Made by a program: the position numbers and the translations under genes
Source: Ophioderma brevispina
Lineage: Eukaryota; Echinodermata; Ophiuroidea; Amphilepidida; Ophiodermatidae
Direction of reading: 5' to 3'
Assembly: GCA_023653785.1 (NCBI GenBank)
Contig: JAMKCH010041292.1
Location: forward strand, 51,746-115,745
Length of the DNA: 64,000 nucleotides
Shown: positions 46,875-59,378 of the stretch, piece after piece
How positions within the stretch are numbered: the first letter of the stretch is position 1
Layout of the letters: each line of letters opens with the position of its first letter
The notes under the pieces: model-generated
The model's input: only the letters and a program-made list of their open reading frames with translations
Databases searched by the model: none
What the model was told of the DNA's origin: nothing

Positions 46875-47690
46875 CTTGAATTTAGTGCATTGAATACGGA
46901 ACCAAAAAGTATGCTTTTTTAAATTCGTTTCTATGGAAATAAACATTCATCTGTCTTCTATGTTAATTATTCATCAATTGTTGTGGCTAATATTCGAATT
47001 TTCTCACCCCATTTACTACTTTTGGAGGCCATATTGGCCGCACATATTGGATTTGAAAGCAGCAACATATAACTAACCATTGTATTTTGGTTATGGTATT
47101 ACTTAGCTGATATATGATTTTTTCAATTTTACCATTTTGGCAGCCATCATGGCGGCCATCTTGGATATCTTCAAGAGCATAGGGGATTTTTTCAAGTTAA
47201 ATCCCAAAAGAGTTTTAGGACACTAAAAGACACATTAAAAAAGTTTGGTTGTGGGTAAGTTCTGTGGGGGGGCGCGAACGGGGGGTGTACCATACATACC
47301 CGACTATATATTTTGGAATAATAATAAAATCGGACTCTAAGTTAATGACCAGGGCAGTAGCACAATAGCAATGGTCTGGAGCTGATGACCTGCCGTGCAC
47401 TTTTCAATTGATAAATTCTGGCGTTATGCACATCCTGGCTGAAAGAGTGAAATTGCAAGGAGGAAAAATAATATTACTATTTTTTTAAATGTAAAAAACC
47501 CAATTGTTTTAATATTTTGTGAAGTGATTCAGTAAGGGTCTTTCCTATGTTTTTGAATATTGTTTTCATTCCATGTGTCCCTTTAGTTGGCCGGTAATTT
47601 TCAAGTTTAAAGACACTGATTTAAAATGATTCCAATGTATTGAAAGGTTTGAAATCTAGACAGAGCAATTATATGCATCCTAGGTTATAC

Positions 47691-47761
47691 CTGTTCCACC
47701 ACCATCTTCTTATCCTCTCCTCCATCACCATCACAACCACCATTGCCACCAGAACCAGATC
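47691..47761 (-). pseudogene. Gly/Asp linker mini-exon 2, frame broken
   Basis: This copy has the array's conserved acceptor (ttacag) and donor (gtataac) but is 71 nt, not a multiple of three. The reading is GSGSGGNGGCDGDGGED and then shifts to KKMVVEQ after a GATAAG insertion. If spliced into the mRNA it would shift the frame of everything downstream. The intron flank before the donor (about 47640-47690) matches that of the other copies. Confidence 0.65.
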
Positions 47762-47987
47762 CTGTAATTTACATGAACATGTCGTCGCCCACATCACATA
47801 CTGTCTTATCTGATATTTTTGACTTTTTTGAGATATCTTTCATATGTACTTATAATTTTATGGTCTATACATGCATATAGTTACAATTTTGAAAGTGACC
47901 TAATTAGTGAGATATTAATTAAGAATTTTGATCAATAAGCTCAAAACATTGTGTTTTACATAGAGATATATCTGAACGCATTGAAAT
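47762..47987. other. Intron, nothing recognised
   Basis: Short AT-rich stretch between mini-exon 2 and a foldback element. Confidence 0.4.
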
Positions 47988-49056
47988 ACCGCGTGTCCCA
48001 AAAAACGCAACACTTGGTGTCAGGCGCCATGAGTTTTGAACAAAAGCATGTTACTACTTATTCTTTGTTGTACAGGTAAGATGGGACTGTTAGCTAATAT
48101 CCCTGAAAAGTTCATAAAGGTAGAGTCAATTTTTTTTAAGATATGACGCCAGAAATCAAGTAACATACAGGACAGATTTTACCAAATTGAGGCGCTATTA
48201 ACTACGAATATGTTTTGCGCCCAGAACCACCAATATGAATCACTAAGTCCCAACCACCATCTTTTTCAAAGACAGCTACTGCAACAGTTATTAACATGTG
48301 AATGTTTCCATTGGTAATTACAGCTAAAAAAACATGCGTTTTAACACACTTAAAAGATCGAATTAAGAATGTATGATCACCAAACTCTTTGTAGTGTCCA
48401 AATAAGACAGCATTGGATTAGAGCTAATCATTCATCATTTTGTGACGGCACACAAAGAGTTACCTTAAACCAAAATCTAATGAAAGAATGAATATCCTGA
48501 TATTGTTATTTTGTTTTGGATTGAAAACATAGGTTTTACTTTCATAAGTTGAGAATGTAACATATTTTCAGTAACAAGCAGGTTGCAGCCCAATGCATTT
48601 ATCATTTTATGTAATGTGAGTTTGTCTATGACTTAATCATAGTTTTATATTGTCTTGAAAAATATTTTATCACCAATAAATTAATGTTTATCTTTATCAG
48701 TTAAGTAATAATTATGTAAATGCAGTCATTTGACCCAGTAGAAGTTGTTCTGCAAGAAATTTGGGCAAATAATGTTGATTAGAATCAATATTGTATTTGC
48801 CATTCTGTTCTTCATTGCCAGTCTTGTGGATACCAGCTCCTCATTTTTGTATTTGTAAAACGTGTTCTGCGGGTTACTTGATTGTTGGGGTCATATCTTA
48901 AATACTATTGACTCTAACTTTATGAACTTTTCAGGGATATTAGCTAACAGTCCCATCTTACTTTACAACAAAGTCAGGTGTAGTCACGTGCTTTTGTTCA
49001 AAACTTATGGCACCTGCCACCAAGTGTTGCGTTTTTTTGGGGGGGACACACACGGT
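47988..49056. repeat. Foldback element with about 175-bp inverted ends
   Basis: accgcgtgtcccaaaaaacg at the left pairs with the gttttttt-ggacacacacggt end at the right. Both arms contain gcaacacttggtg, cttttgttcaaaac and gatgggactgttagctaata and their inverses. The interior is AT-rich without a recognisable protein. Confidence 0.75.
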
Positions 49057-50011
49057 ATAACCGTGAAATTAGCGTCGTATGTGAAAATACGACTTTGGGT
49101 TTTCACATATCGATTATGACTTTGAGTTCTATCATGAATACAATTGTACTTTCAAAACTCAGCAGGTTAAAACTTCACTTCAGAATGTTTTCTTCATAAT
49201 GGCAAACTTAAAAGTAAAATGTATATATTTTACTTCCATAGTACAACATGAAATCTCCCGGTAGAATTTTTCCAGTGATTGTCTCGAAACGGCATTTCGT
49301 CAGAAAAGACAGCATGTGATGTGGGTGACGATTTAATTCCGGACACGCATTATGTTTTTCATGCCCTCCTAAAATAGGGATTACATCGATTTGCTAGAAC
49401 AAAATGTGGAATGCATTTTTTAACTTATAATCAGGGATAAATGTGTACAATCCATATAACTGGCTTTATTTAAAAAACACACCAAATAGGAAAAAAAAAG
49501 ATTTTGAGAAAGTTCAAGAATACACGATTAATAATGTTTGTGTTTGGCTACACTGAATGCTCATGGGGCAATATCACGCTGAAATCTGTAATATTCACCG
49601 GGAAAGGCTTTTTTTTTGATCTCAATTCGGATTTTGATACTCACGTATAGAATTACAGAATCAGATAAAGCGTACTGCCTTGTCTTTAATCAAGGATTTC
49701 AAGCAACCACTCAGTTTATGTTTTGCATATCCAGCCGTACAAACATTATAAAAAGATGAATTTTGCTGACTTTTTTCGATGTTTTTGGAATTGCAAATCG
49801 TTGCTAATCCCTTTTAAGAAATAAGGGGTTCTTTCTTCAGGTTTAAATTCAAACTGAGCCATTAATATCTGCATTTAACTTCAGTTAAGTTGGCCTGTTC
49901 TTCTGTCATATTGGACACTGTTCACCTTCATTAGAACTGATTTTAGTGGATTGAACTGATTGTGACATGTTGAAATATAGACATGAATACTGTAGCTATC
50001 CTAGGTCATAC
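49057..50011. other. Intron, mini-exon flank at the end only
   Basis: AT-rich. 49840-50011 belongs to the repeated intron flank of mini-exon 3. Nothing else identified. Confidence 0.45.
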
Positions 50012-50074
50012 CTTTTTTCCACCACCTCATCTCCTCCATCACCATCCCCACCTCACTGCCACCAGCATCAGATC
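50012..50074 (-). pseudogene. Gly/Asp linker mini-exon 3, internal frame lost
   Basis: This 63-nt copy has donor gtatgac and an acceptor written ttcacag. Total length is a multiple of three and no stop appears, but after SDAGGS the Gly/Asp frame slips to EVGMVMEEMRWWKK. The homologous DNA is clear, so two compensating or separate small indels have occurred. The codons next to the donor have become an A-run (AAAAAAG). Confidence 0.6.
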
Positions 50075-52079
50075 CTGTGAATGTGTATTAACTTAAGACC
50101 ATCGTCATTATGTATACGGTGATGAAGAGTTACGCCAATCTCCCGTTCGGTCGGTGTAAAATATGTTTAATTGCGTTTACAAAACATTTTAAGGAATATG
50201 TCAATATTTTTGTCAAGCTCGTTTGACTTACCTTCATAAAATATATGTACATACATCACGAATTCCCGAAAAATATACCATTTTGATTAAATTACAAAAT
50301 AGAGGCCTTTTAATTTTTGCTTTTTGACATACGAAGAAAACGGGCGATTTTTCGCCACGCTCATTGGATCACAAGCTCCCAATTTTGCTCTCCTCGTGAC
50401 GACAAAGTGATAACCAAACATCGTGTGGACCTAAATTGTTAGTGCTGACACTATAAAACCACATCGATCGCAGTTCCCAGGGGGGGAGGGGGGTAGAACA
50501 CGATCGGCTCGATTTGGGCTTTGGTGATTTCCCAAACGGAATTTTTGGACTGCTACTGCATTTACTATGGTAAGCATGTGTCTCGTTTTCATTACAAAAT
50601 CTCCTCTTAAACCTAGTTCAATACATCTTAGTAATATCATGATAAATAAAGGATAATTATGACTTCAAATCCGTCTGGGTTATGGATTAACCCCGCTGCA
50701 AAAATAGTGTATTCCATAACGGTCATTTATATTTAATCTTCGTGACCAGCCCTATACTTTAGGCAAGTTCTGATGTAACCGTCTCGCTACGCGTAATAAC
50801 GCACCCTCCACCGTTTAAGTCTTTAAAGGACTAGCACTCGAGTCGCCCGGATGTTGATGCCGATTGAATTCGCCGTTGCTGTTAGGATGGCATTCCTACC
50901 CCCTGGCAGTTCACTCGAAGAGGAAAGTGTCAACACTGCAATATAATGGTCACAACGACATAATTATGGATGGTCGCCTTTTGACGTCCACCATTTTCCT
51001 GCGATGTGGGATTGTCGGAATCGTTTTCGAGTAGCATGGGGCGGAAAAATTTAAAAGTCAAAACTCAAGCAAAATTGGACAATTTCAACTTAGTTTATTT
51101 CTATGTATTCTACGTTACTTAAGCTTCCATCCATACCAAATTTTCCAATATTCAGATCACTGACATATTTCCTTCATTTTAAGAGTTGTGTTTTAACCCT
51201 TGGCCCTGGTAGTTTTTATACTTTTGTACACATCTTCATGTTTTAGAGGTGTCCTTGCAATGTGTTTTGGGCAGGTGAGTCCAAAATCCATCTAAACCCC
51301 ACCAGCATATATTCTTGTTTTCGACTCATTTAAATGCTTTTCAGGCTGATTCTGAAGGTGCCCAGACAGTGAAAACTGTTTACTTTTTGAAGCAAAATTG
51401 ACACAGTAATTTTGAACGCGACTGATTGTCCGTTAGTTCTCAAAGGATTAAAGAACGACACATCTCCCCCTTGTTGGTTTTTAGGAACATTCAATTGCGA
51501 TGCTAGTAGAAACATTTTCAATGTGGACTTTTAATTGGCGGGTTAAGAACGATCAATTCCCATTGCTTGCTTTAGCCTCGCCCCAAACTTCAGATTTTAC
51601 CGTATTATCAACATTTTGTCATCAATTTTGACTAATTCTATTAAGTTTGTGTTTCGTTATTGCGTTAAGAACACTGTTAAAGATAAGAGTTTTGTTCGGT
51701 TTTGTGTTCGGTAACAGAATAAAAATATCACCCGTATTTGTTCATAAAACGGTGTTTTTAAATACGGCATTCGGAAAATGTTTGGAAAACTTTTATTTGT
51801 GGGATATGAAATTTAGAATGACTAATTTATACCCTTGTTTCGTTTACACGGAAAGTTTTATAGATTCGACAACACATGAAAATCGGGGCTGGTACTTAAA
51901 TTTTCCTACGTGATTAAATTGGTCGCCAAACGGTACATTTTCTGCGATTAACTTGAAAATCACTTAAAATTGTTTGACTATAGAAATTTCGCAAGATCAT
52001 ATTTTACTCGGCACCTTGTATGTACGGTACATTTAAGGCCAAACACACTATTACTATTATAAAGGTGTCCCATGCCCAC
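50075..52079. other. Intron, nothing recognised
   Basis: Non-coding DNA with a G-run at 50480-50492. No exon or mobile element identified. Confidence 0.4.
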
Positions 52080-53520
52080 GTCTAAAATATGCATTAGCTT
52101 GGTGCTTCGCCGCTGTCGCACTGCTGTAAAACCCACATCTCGCATTCCAAAGCGGTGTTTTATCAAGCTAGCATCCACTAATAAGCAAACATCTGCCGCT
52201 TTCGCTGTCACCGTTGTCGCCACCGCTTCACCAGGCAACAGCCACAGCTTCACACTCCGTAAGAGAAACGCGATGTCATTCTAACGTCATGCAAGGTAAC
52301 AAATGCCCAACTATATTTGTTTTAAATACAAAAAAAACGGAAAAGCCAAATTACCGAAATAGTACAAATCGCTCAATCTAATTAAACTCGATGTTCATGG
52401 GTGAAAGCAAAACACAACTTTATTGATAAAAACACGAAAAAATTCCCAATTCTAGAATCGTCAAAACCAACAATCTAAACTTAAAATGTTACTATTTTCC
52501 CCCTGGCCTATTTGAAACGCCCGCCCCCCCGAAAAGGAAAAAACTCGAACTCCTGAAAGTTCTGGGGGGTCGCCGCTGTCGCCGTTTCACGTGTAAAACC
52601 ATAGTTCACACACCCCCCCCCCCCCCGAAAAGTATTCTCCATAACAAAAAATCTAGCTTTATTTATAAAACACGGTAAAGGCCAAAATAGTGTATAAACC
52701 TGCCAACAATTTACCAAAACCCAACTTTTAGAAAAAAACAACGAGAAAAGGCCAACATTAGCCAAAATCGGAATCAACATCTAAATTTAAATTTACTATT
52801 TTCCCTCAGGTCCCACTTGATACGCAAGCACCAGAAAAAAAAAATGTAACTCCTTGAGTTTTTTGGGTGGGTTGCCGCTGTCGCCGCTGTCGCCGTTGCC
52901 CGTATACAACCTAGCTTCACACTCGACATATGCCCTAACAATAATCCCACTTTAATTTTAAAAAAACCAGGGAAATGCCAAAATAGCCAAATAGTGCAAA
53001 TCAAGCTCCCAATAGTACAATTGAGGAAGCTCATCTAATTAAAACTTCGAACTCATGGTTAAAACTAACTTCCACTTTTATTTAAAACAACAGATAAAGC
53101 CAAAATGAGCCAAAACTAGGTCGGAAAAGGCCCTGCGCTGCGTGCCAAATTAGTAGAAATCCAGCTAAAATAGAACAAATCAAACCTCCATATAGAACAA
53201 ATCAGCTCCATCTAAATTAAACGCGACCGTTGTGTTTAAAACACAATTCTTGATTGAAGAAAAGCAACGGGAAAATGCCAAATCGGTAAAAAAACAACTA
53301 TGTTCATGGGTTTTTATCATGTTCATATTTAATTGAAATACTATCTTGTTCTTATTCGACAAGGTACCAACTCAGGACAGCTTTTCACTGTCCGCCGTTG
53401 CCCTGGGTTTTTAAAAAGGTTGGCTTCCGCTGTCCCGTTCTGGTTTTTAAAAGGTTTGGCTTCGCGCGGGTCGCCGTTGCCTGGGTTTTTAAAAAGGTTT
53501 TGCTTCCGCGCGGATAATGT
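52080..53520. repeat. Degenerate tandem array with CCGCTGTCGCC motif
   Basis: Units of roughly 270-300 bp recur with ccgctgtcgc(c), then a gttcacac/cttcacac phrase, then tttatttataaaac and gccaaaatag phrases (about 52100, 52570, 52870 and 53100). The end (53385-53520) contains about 50-bp subunits with gggtttttaaaaaggtt and cttccgc. Heavily diverged. Confidence 0.5.
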
Positions 53521-55352
53521 GGTCGGGTATTCTAAAGTTAGCCTAGAATTGAATTTTCTAAATATTTTAATTGTTTCTATCGATGTCTGAAGCGATTTTG
53601 TCATTCTATTGTATTATGACGTAAATAATGTTTCATAATTAGAAATTAAGCTAAAACTTGATCCATTAAAATGTCCCTTGACTCTTTAAGGGCAGTGTAG
53701 GAATGTCCCCTAAATACCGATTATGAAGATCCGATGAAATTAACAATAGGCTTAAATGGTTTTTTATTGATTGAAAAAAAAAAACCACTGGGCCCCATTT
53801 AGGCTCTTATTAACAACTGATTATAGCGTTGTTATGTTTATGCTTAGATTCCATTTCATTTGCCTACTAATTGATTTGAGTAGGTCTTGTTATGTTTAAT
53901 CTTGACAATTATTTCAAGGTTCTAAATCACACGAATCTTAGCGAGGTTCAATCATATAAGGGACGCACCATTTGACTTCAAGGGGGGGGGTTTGGAAGTT
54001 TCTAAAAAAAACTTCCCCACCATATGAGCAATAAAAAAACTTTCCCCACTTTCCATTTAAAAAAAAAAACTTTACCCGCACCTTATTCCGAAAACCACGG
54101 TCCCAAGTAGGCAAAAAAAAACCAGCCTATGACTTTAAGAAAAAAACTTGCCTCCAAAAGCCAACGAAAAACCAAACTTGCCCTCACCCAACGTCCAAAC
54201 CCCCCCCCCATTGAGTCTAATGGTGCGTCGCCTAATTGCCGTTCGATTAGTCATAAGACCGGCATTCATGAGATGGCATTAATTTTCGTTAGAGATCAAT
54301 CCGTCTATAAGTGTCTAAGACATAAGACGAGTTTCAGTTTCAAAACTAGCTTCATTTGTACCTATACTTGGCATGTGCAGGGGTGGAGACTTCTAGATCG
54401 ATGTTCTGGAGTGTTTTAAAGCCCTATGAGACGCTCTCGTGGTTTTTTGTGGTGCGTCTTAGTGTCAAGTATTGGCGACAGGGAAAATTTTGCGCAGATC
54501 AGCGTTGTTAGACATGAAATGCCAATTCCTGAGAAGTGCCTGTTTGATATCATTGTTGCTTCTTCTTTTTGGGAAAAGTCAGTTACTGAAAACTAAAGGA
54601 TGTACCTAGATTTTTTTGGTACATCCTCTAGATACGTTTCTCGTTTGTTGGAAAAATGTCTGACAGCAGTGCGCACTTCGGAGTTTTCATAGCCTCTACC
54701 AATAGTTTAGAAATGAAGAAATCCATTTCTCTTGCTTCTGCTGTGATCCAAAGTTTTTAATGCTTAATTCTCATGATGACACCATTTTCTGTCTAAAACC
54801 TCATAATGACAAAAAGCTTCAGACATTCTGATATGACCCATTAAATAGTTAAGAAAATTTCACTTCTCACGTCACATGAAGTTGGCCCAAATTGACACCT
54901 GCATCAAACCATTGGTTCCATTTTAAAAACAAGTGACATTGATGAATTGATGTCTAATTGTGTTTAGATTGAGAGTTACATATTACTGCATGAACACAAG
55001 ATACCAAAAGACAAGGTACATATTAAAATTAAGCATAGCAAAAAGTATCTATGGATTAGCCCAAAAGATCAAAAAATTGAATCACAGCTAATCGAACGCG
55101 TCCTACGATACTTTTTAAGTTTTCTCAAATCATAGAACCTTCTATTCCCTTTTTCCTTCCCAAGGAATCACATTGGCATCGCTGAATTTGTCTAAATAAA
55201 TGGATATTTTATCCATAGACAACGTACATTTTTCATTTTATTGGTTCCTCTCTAAACAAGCCTTATTAATACGGAACAAGGAGATTGTCGTAACTCTACC
55301 ACCACCTTACTACCTCTCAGACAATATATCTGTATACTATCCTATGACAGAC
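53521..55352. other. Intron, nothing recognised
   Basis: Contains a degenerate lysine/poly-A-rich segment with aaaaaactt-ccca phrases at 53985-54200 ending in a poly-C run. No exon recognised. Confidence 0.4.
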
Positions 55353-55407
55353 CTGTTCCACCACCATCATTTCCTCCACACCATCACACCTCCACGGCCA
55401 CCAGATC
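55353..55407 (-). pseudogene. Gly/Asp linker mini-exon 4, frame broken
   Basis: This 55-nt copy has acceptor gtaccag and donor gtctgt, the latter changed from the array consensus gtatga/gtataa. The reading starts GSGGRGG, then loses frame and meets a TGA. It is recognisable by its GATCTGGTGGC start and GGTGGTGGAACAG end. Confidence 0.6.
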
Positions 55408-56570
55408 CTGGTACATGAATGTCACATATTATATGTTGAACATGTTAAGACACACTTACGTTTTCATTTGGTCTTTCGTGCTGTTTTTAAAGTCAACACT
55501 GAACCAATTAATCTAATGTTTAAGGGAGGGGGTACGGGGTCTGAATATGATAAACAATTGTTCTAGCCAGAAAATGAGATAATGCAATGCTAATTGTGTA
55601 GACTGTAATCTACACTGCTTTTTATAGTCCATCGCAATCGGACATTCGGTGCCCGAGATATGGCTGATCCAAGTCAATAGTGTACGCGAAATTTGCCAAA
55701 ATGCATCTCTCTTTTTTTTATCATTGAAAAATTTCAAGGGGTTAATTTAAGATATTTTAAAAGATATTTTTAGTGATATTACCACAGTCTTTTGGGCCAG
55801 TGAATATATAAAATCTTAATTATCCTTCCATAATTTAAAGTTTAAATTCACTGGGTAATTGCTTTTTATTATTTATGTTTTTCTCTCACCCTGCGGTATT
55901 TAAGAAAAGATTTTTAAATTAATTAACAGACAATGGATGCCACCTATTGCGATGATTCGTTCATTAAATAAGATAATTTCAGTATAAAATTAAATTTCAA
56001 AAATACTTCCAGATTTCACCTCAAGCGCCCTAATTTTTGTCTAAATGTTTTTTCGAGGCCTATAACTCATTCCGTTAAAATACGCAAACATCCAAAACGG
56101 AACGAACGTAACTATAAAACGCTAACATGCTATGACCATGAAATTTGGCACCCATATTAAGCACATATAGCCCGAGTGAACCATGAGGCCGATTTCAAAA
56201 TTGTGTCCAAATCAAATTACGCCATGAATTATTCGATTGGTCTAGCCGGTTGCCATGGCGACGGTATTAAAAATCCGGCTTCATGGTTCACTCGTATTTA
56301 CCTCCGCATTTTCCCCCATTTCGTCACTCAGATAGCAGTTTAGTTAGTTAGTTACATTCGTTCTAGTGTTTTTAGCCAATCAGAGGCTTACGTGGGTTAC
56401 CATGGAACCAAGCAAAAATTTTTCATGGATGTGTAAAACTTTGTGACATGGCTACAATATGATATACATGTATTACCACATTAGGAAACTTAAAAAATCA
56501 TTTCAAAGTTCACAGCTTCAACCCCATACCCCCCCCCCTTAACTTAAATTTAACTTGGCCTATGTCATAC
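55408..56570. other. Intron, nothing recognised
   Basis: AT-rich DNA between mini-exons 5 and 4. 56535-56570 is the shared exon flank. Confidence 0.4.
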
Positions 56571-56629
56571 CTGTTCCACCACACCATCTCCTCCTCCCAC
56601 GTCACACCTTCACGGCCACCATTCAGTTC
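56571..56629 (-). pseudogene. Gly/Asp linker mini-exon 5, frame broken
   Basis: This 59-nt copy has acceptor tttacag and donor gtatgac, both intact. The length is not a multiple of three and the phase-1 reading meets a TGA after about seven codons. The flanking intron motif (gtatattgaatatatggtga, then a ttcttccctgc tract) matches the other array members. Confidence 0.6.
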
Positions 56630-56734
56630 CTGTAAAGGAAAGTATATTGAATATATGGTGACTGTATTCAGAACCACGTTTCATCTCAATTTTTTGTTCG
56701 GAACGATGTGTTCTTTCTTCCCTGCTTAAAGGAC

Positions 56735-56940
56735 AGGAGGATATTTTTTTAGGATACATGTCGTCAAATTTCACTTGATCGGTTGTAGACCCACCTCCCG
56801 AGAACGTATCGAAGGTTTATTGGACAAACAGTTGAAAAAGAAACTCCAACCTGTTTTGAACTTGCCTGCTATCGTAATCGTTTCCCCCATAAAAACCAGG
56901 CTTTGACTTTCCGTCGTGCACGCCGAAATCTTACTAAATC
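56735..56940. repeat. Dispersed repeat, second copy of 27357-27560
   Basis: Shares cggttgtagac, gaaggtttattggacaaaca, gaacttgcctgctatcgtaa and gtcgtgcac with the copy in the Calx-beta 1 intron. Non-coding. Confidence 0.65.
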
Positions 56941-57118
56941 TCATCCTTGTTACATCACGACGGCCTTATTTGGCTTAAATCACTTCAGGGTTATCTATAT
57001 ATTGTTAACATCCAAAATGTACAATGTGGTCCCGCCCTCGTGGTAGTAATGGAGCAAAATATCATTTTTATTTATCACCGGGAGAATTTGTGGTAGAAAT
57101 GAGTGGTTCTCAAACTAC

Positions 57119-59018
57119 TGAAGCTCCTGCCATAGCAGTTTGCAATTTTATGGTATCAAATGTTTGACTCCTTGCCAGACAACATTTGTATTTATTTGAC
57201 TTAGATGACCCACTTGACAGTGAAATGACCTTCACAATTTTGGTTTTAGAAATGGCGACCACCTCCACAAAGTTTCATGACCTACCACATATTGAGTGAG
57301 TTAACCTTGAATAACCCATGACCTTGAAATGACCTTCAAAATTTTCGGCAATGAATGCAGTTTTCATGAACATAATATCGTGTGTATGGATTTGACCTTG
57401 GATGACCCTACATGACCTTCAAAATGTTTGGCACTGAATGTTGACCACACCCATTAAGTTTCATCATCCTACCACATACTTTGTGATTTGACCTTGGATG
57501 ACCCAGTATGACCTTGAAATGACCTTCAAATTTTTGGGCACTGAATGCTGACCGCACCCACCAAGTTTCATCATGCTACCACATACTTAGTGATTTGACC
57601 TTGGAGTACCTCACATGACCTTGAAATTTTTTGGCATTGAATGTTGACTACACACACCATATTTCATCATCCAACCACAATTGAAAAGGGTTATAGCAAT
57701 TTTATCCCATTTGACCTTGGTTGACCCTGCATGACCTTGAAATGACCTTCAAATTTTTGGCACTGAATGTTGACCACACCCACCAAGTTTCATCATCCTA
57801 CCACAATTGACAAGGGTTATAGCAATTTAATTCCATTTGACCTTGACTGACCCCGCATGACCTTGAAATGACCTTCAAATTTTTCGGCACTGAATGTTGA
57901 CCACACATACCAAGTTTTATCATCCTACCACAATTGCCAAGGGTTATCCCTATTTTTGACCAAATTTGACCCTATTTTTGACCCTATTTGACCTTTGACC
58001 CATGCCACATGCCCCACCTCCAAACTCATCCACCGCCTTCTTGGGCAACATCTATGGTGCCAAGATGGACACCAATACTTGCTTAGATCAAAAGATATCG
58101 TGCTTACAAATTTTTTTTTTTTTTTTTTTTTGAGGCTGCTGCCATAGCAGTTGCAATTTGATGGTATCAAATGTTGACTACATTGACCATACAACTATTT
58201 GTAGTTATTTGACCTTAGATGACCCTACTTGACCTTGAAATGACCTTCACAATTTTGGGTTTAGAAATGGCGACCACATCCACAAAGTTTCATGACCTAC
58301 CACATATTGAGTGAGTTAACCTTGAATAACCCATGACCTTGAAATGACCTTCAAAATTTTCGGCAATGAATGCAGTTTTCATGAACATAATATCATGTGT
58401 ATGGATTTGACCTTGGATGACCCTACATGACCTTCAAAATGTTTGGCACTGAATGCTGACCGCACCCACCAAGTTTCATCATGCTACCACATACTTAGTG
58501 ATTTGACCTTGGAGTACCTCACATGACCTTGAAATATTTTGGCATTGAATGTTGACTACACACACCATATTTCATCATCCAACCACAATTGAAAAGGGTT
58601 ATAGCAATTTTATCCCATTTGACCTTGGTTGACCCTGCATGACCTTGAAATGACCTTCAAATTTTTGGCACTGAATGTTGACCACACCCACCAAGTTTCA
58701 TCATCCTACCACAATTGACAAGGGTTATAGCAATTTAATTCCATTTGACCTTGACTGACCCCGCATGACCTTGAAATGACCTTCAAATTTTTCGGCACTG
58801 AATGTTGACCACACATACCAAGTTTTATCATCCTACCACAATTGCCAAGGGTTATCCCTATTTTTGACCAAATTTGACCCTATTTTTGACCCTATTTGAC
58901 CTTTGACCCATGCCACATGCCCCACCTCCAAACTCATCCACCGCCTTCTTGGGCAACATCTATGGTGCCAAGATGGACACCAATACTTGCTTAGATCAAA
59001 AGATATCGTGCTTACAAA
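57119..59018. repeat. Two direct copies of a ~1 kb satellite-like block rich in TGACCT
   Basis: Copy 1 is 57119-58110 and copy 2 is 58131-59018, separated by about 20 T. They are nearly identical except that copy 2 lacks one subunit of about 115 bp. Subunits share tgaccttgaaatgacct, ttggcactgaatgttgacca and aagtttcatcatcctaccac. A tail of tatttttgacc phrases follows to about 59100. Non-coding. Confidence 0.82.
57319..58782 (-). promoter_or_regulatory. Eight potential nuclear-receptor sites (DR5 / extended half-sites)
   Basis: The 17-mer tgaccttgaaatgacct occurs at 57319, 57509, 57732, 57858, 58230, 58334, 58640 and 58766. On the minus strand each is AGGTCA, five bases, AGGTCA (the DR5 arrangement bound by RAR/RXR), and one half is TCAAGGTCA, the extended site used by FTZ-F1/SF-1 and ERR-type receptors. 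The match is to established consensus sites. Whether any is bound is unknown, and it may simply be a feature of the satellite. Confidence 0.35.
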
Positions 59019-59378
59019 GCTTATAAAAATATAACCCTATTTTTGACCAAATTTGACCCTATTTTTGACCATATTTGACCTTTGACCTATGTTACATGAC
59101 CCACTTTACATCCCAGCCAACACCTACTTGAAATGCATCTAAACTGAATCCATCAATAGATTACTGGTTCATACCAACGAGCGGATTAAATCTTATGAAT
59201 GGCAGGCATGTCAATCTTCAGGTGAGACGATGCAAAAATGTTGGCCTCAATCCACGCCACGTAAAAGTCATATTTATTGTCCTTGATAAAGCACACACCT
59301 CTCAAAATAAATAGAGTCGTCGAAAACTTTTAATGAAATGACACGAATAAAAGAAAAAAATCACAATATAGGCCGTAC
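59019..59378. other. Intron: end of TGACC repeat and start of mini-exon unit
   Basis: 59150-59300 is repeated at 61127-61275 (ccatcaatagattactgg, gattaaatcttatgaatggc, gatgcaaaaatgttggcct) and in part at 63165-63250. It marks the outer edge of the larger duplication unit. Confidence 0.6.

Larger units (their letters stand above)
42523..47306. mobile_element. Large nested foldback element
   Basis: The ends tagtcgggtatgtatggtac and gtaccatacatacccgacta start inverted arms that stay recognisable for about 350 bp (42523-42870 and 46985-47306). With one insertion they continue to 43200 and 45880, sharing aagatggcc-gcaaaatggtc and gatggcaatacgggtcctt and their inverses. A smaller inverted pair with the same gatggcaatacgggtcctt end lies inside (43425-43520 and 43780-43880). 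The right arm is split by the MITE at 46116-46874. The centre holds reverse-transcriptase-like sequence. No transposase was seen. Confidence 0.7.

Noticed and set aside
57925..58194. 89-codon minus frame in the TGACCT block
   Set aside because: It reads through satellite repeats and a T-run. The homologous copy does not preserve it.
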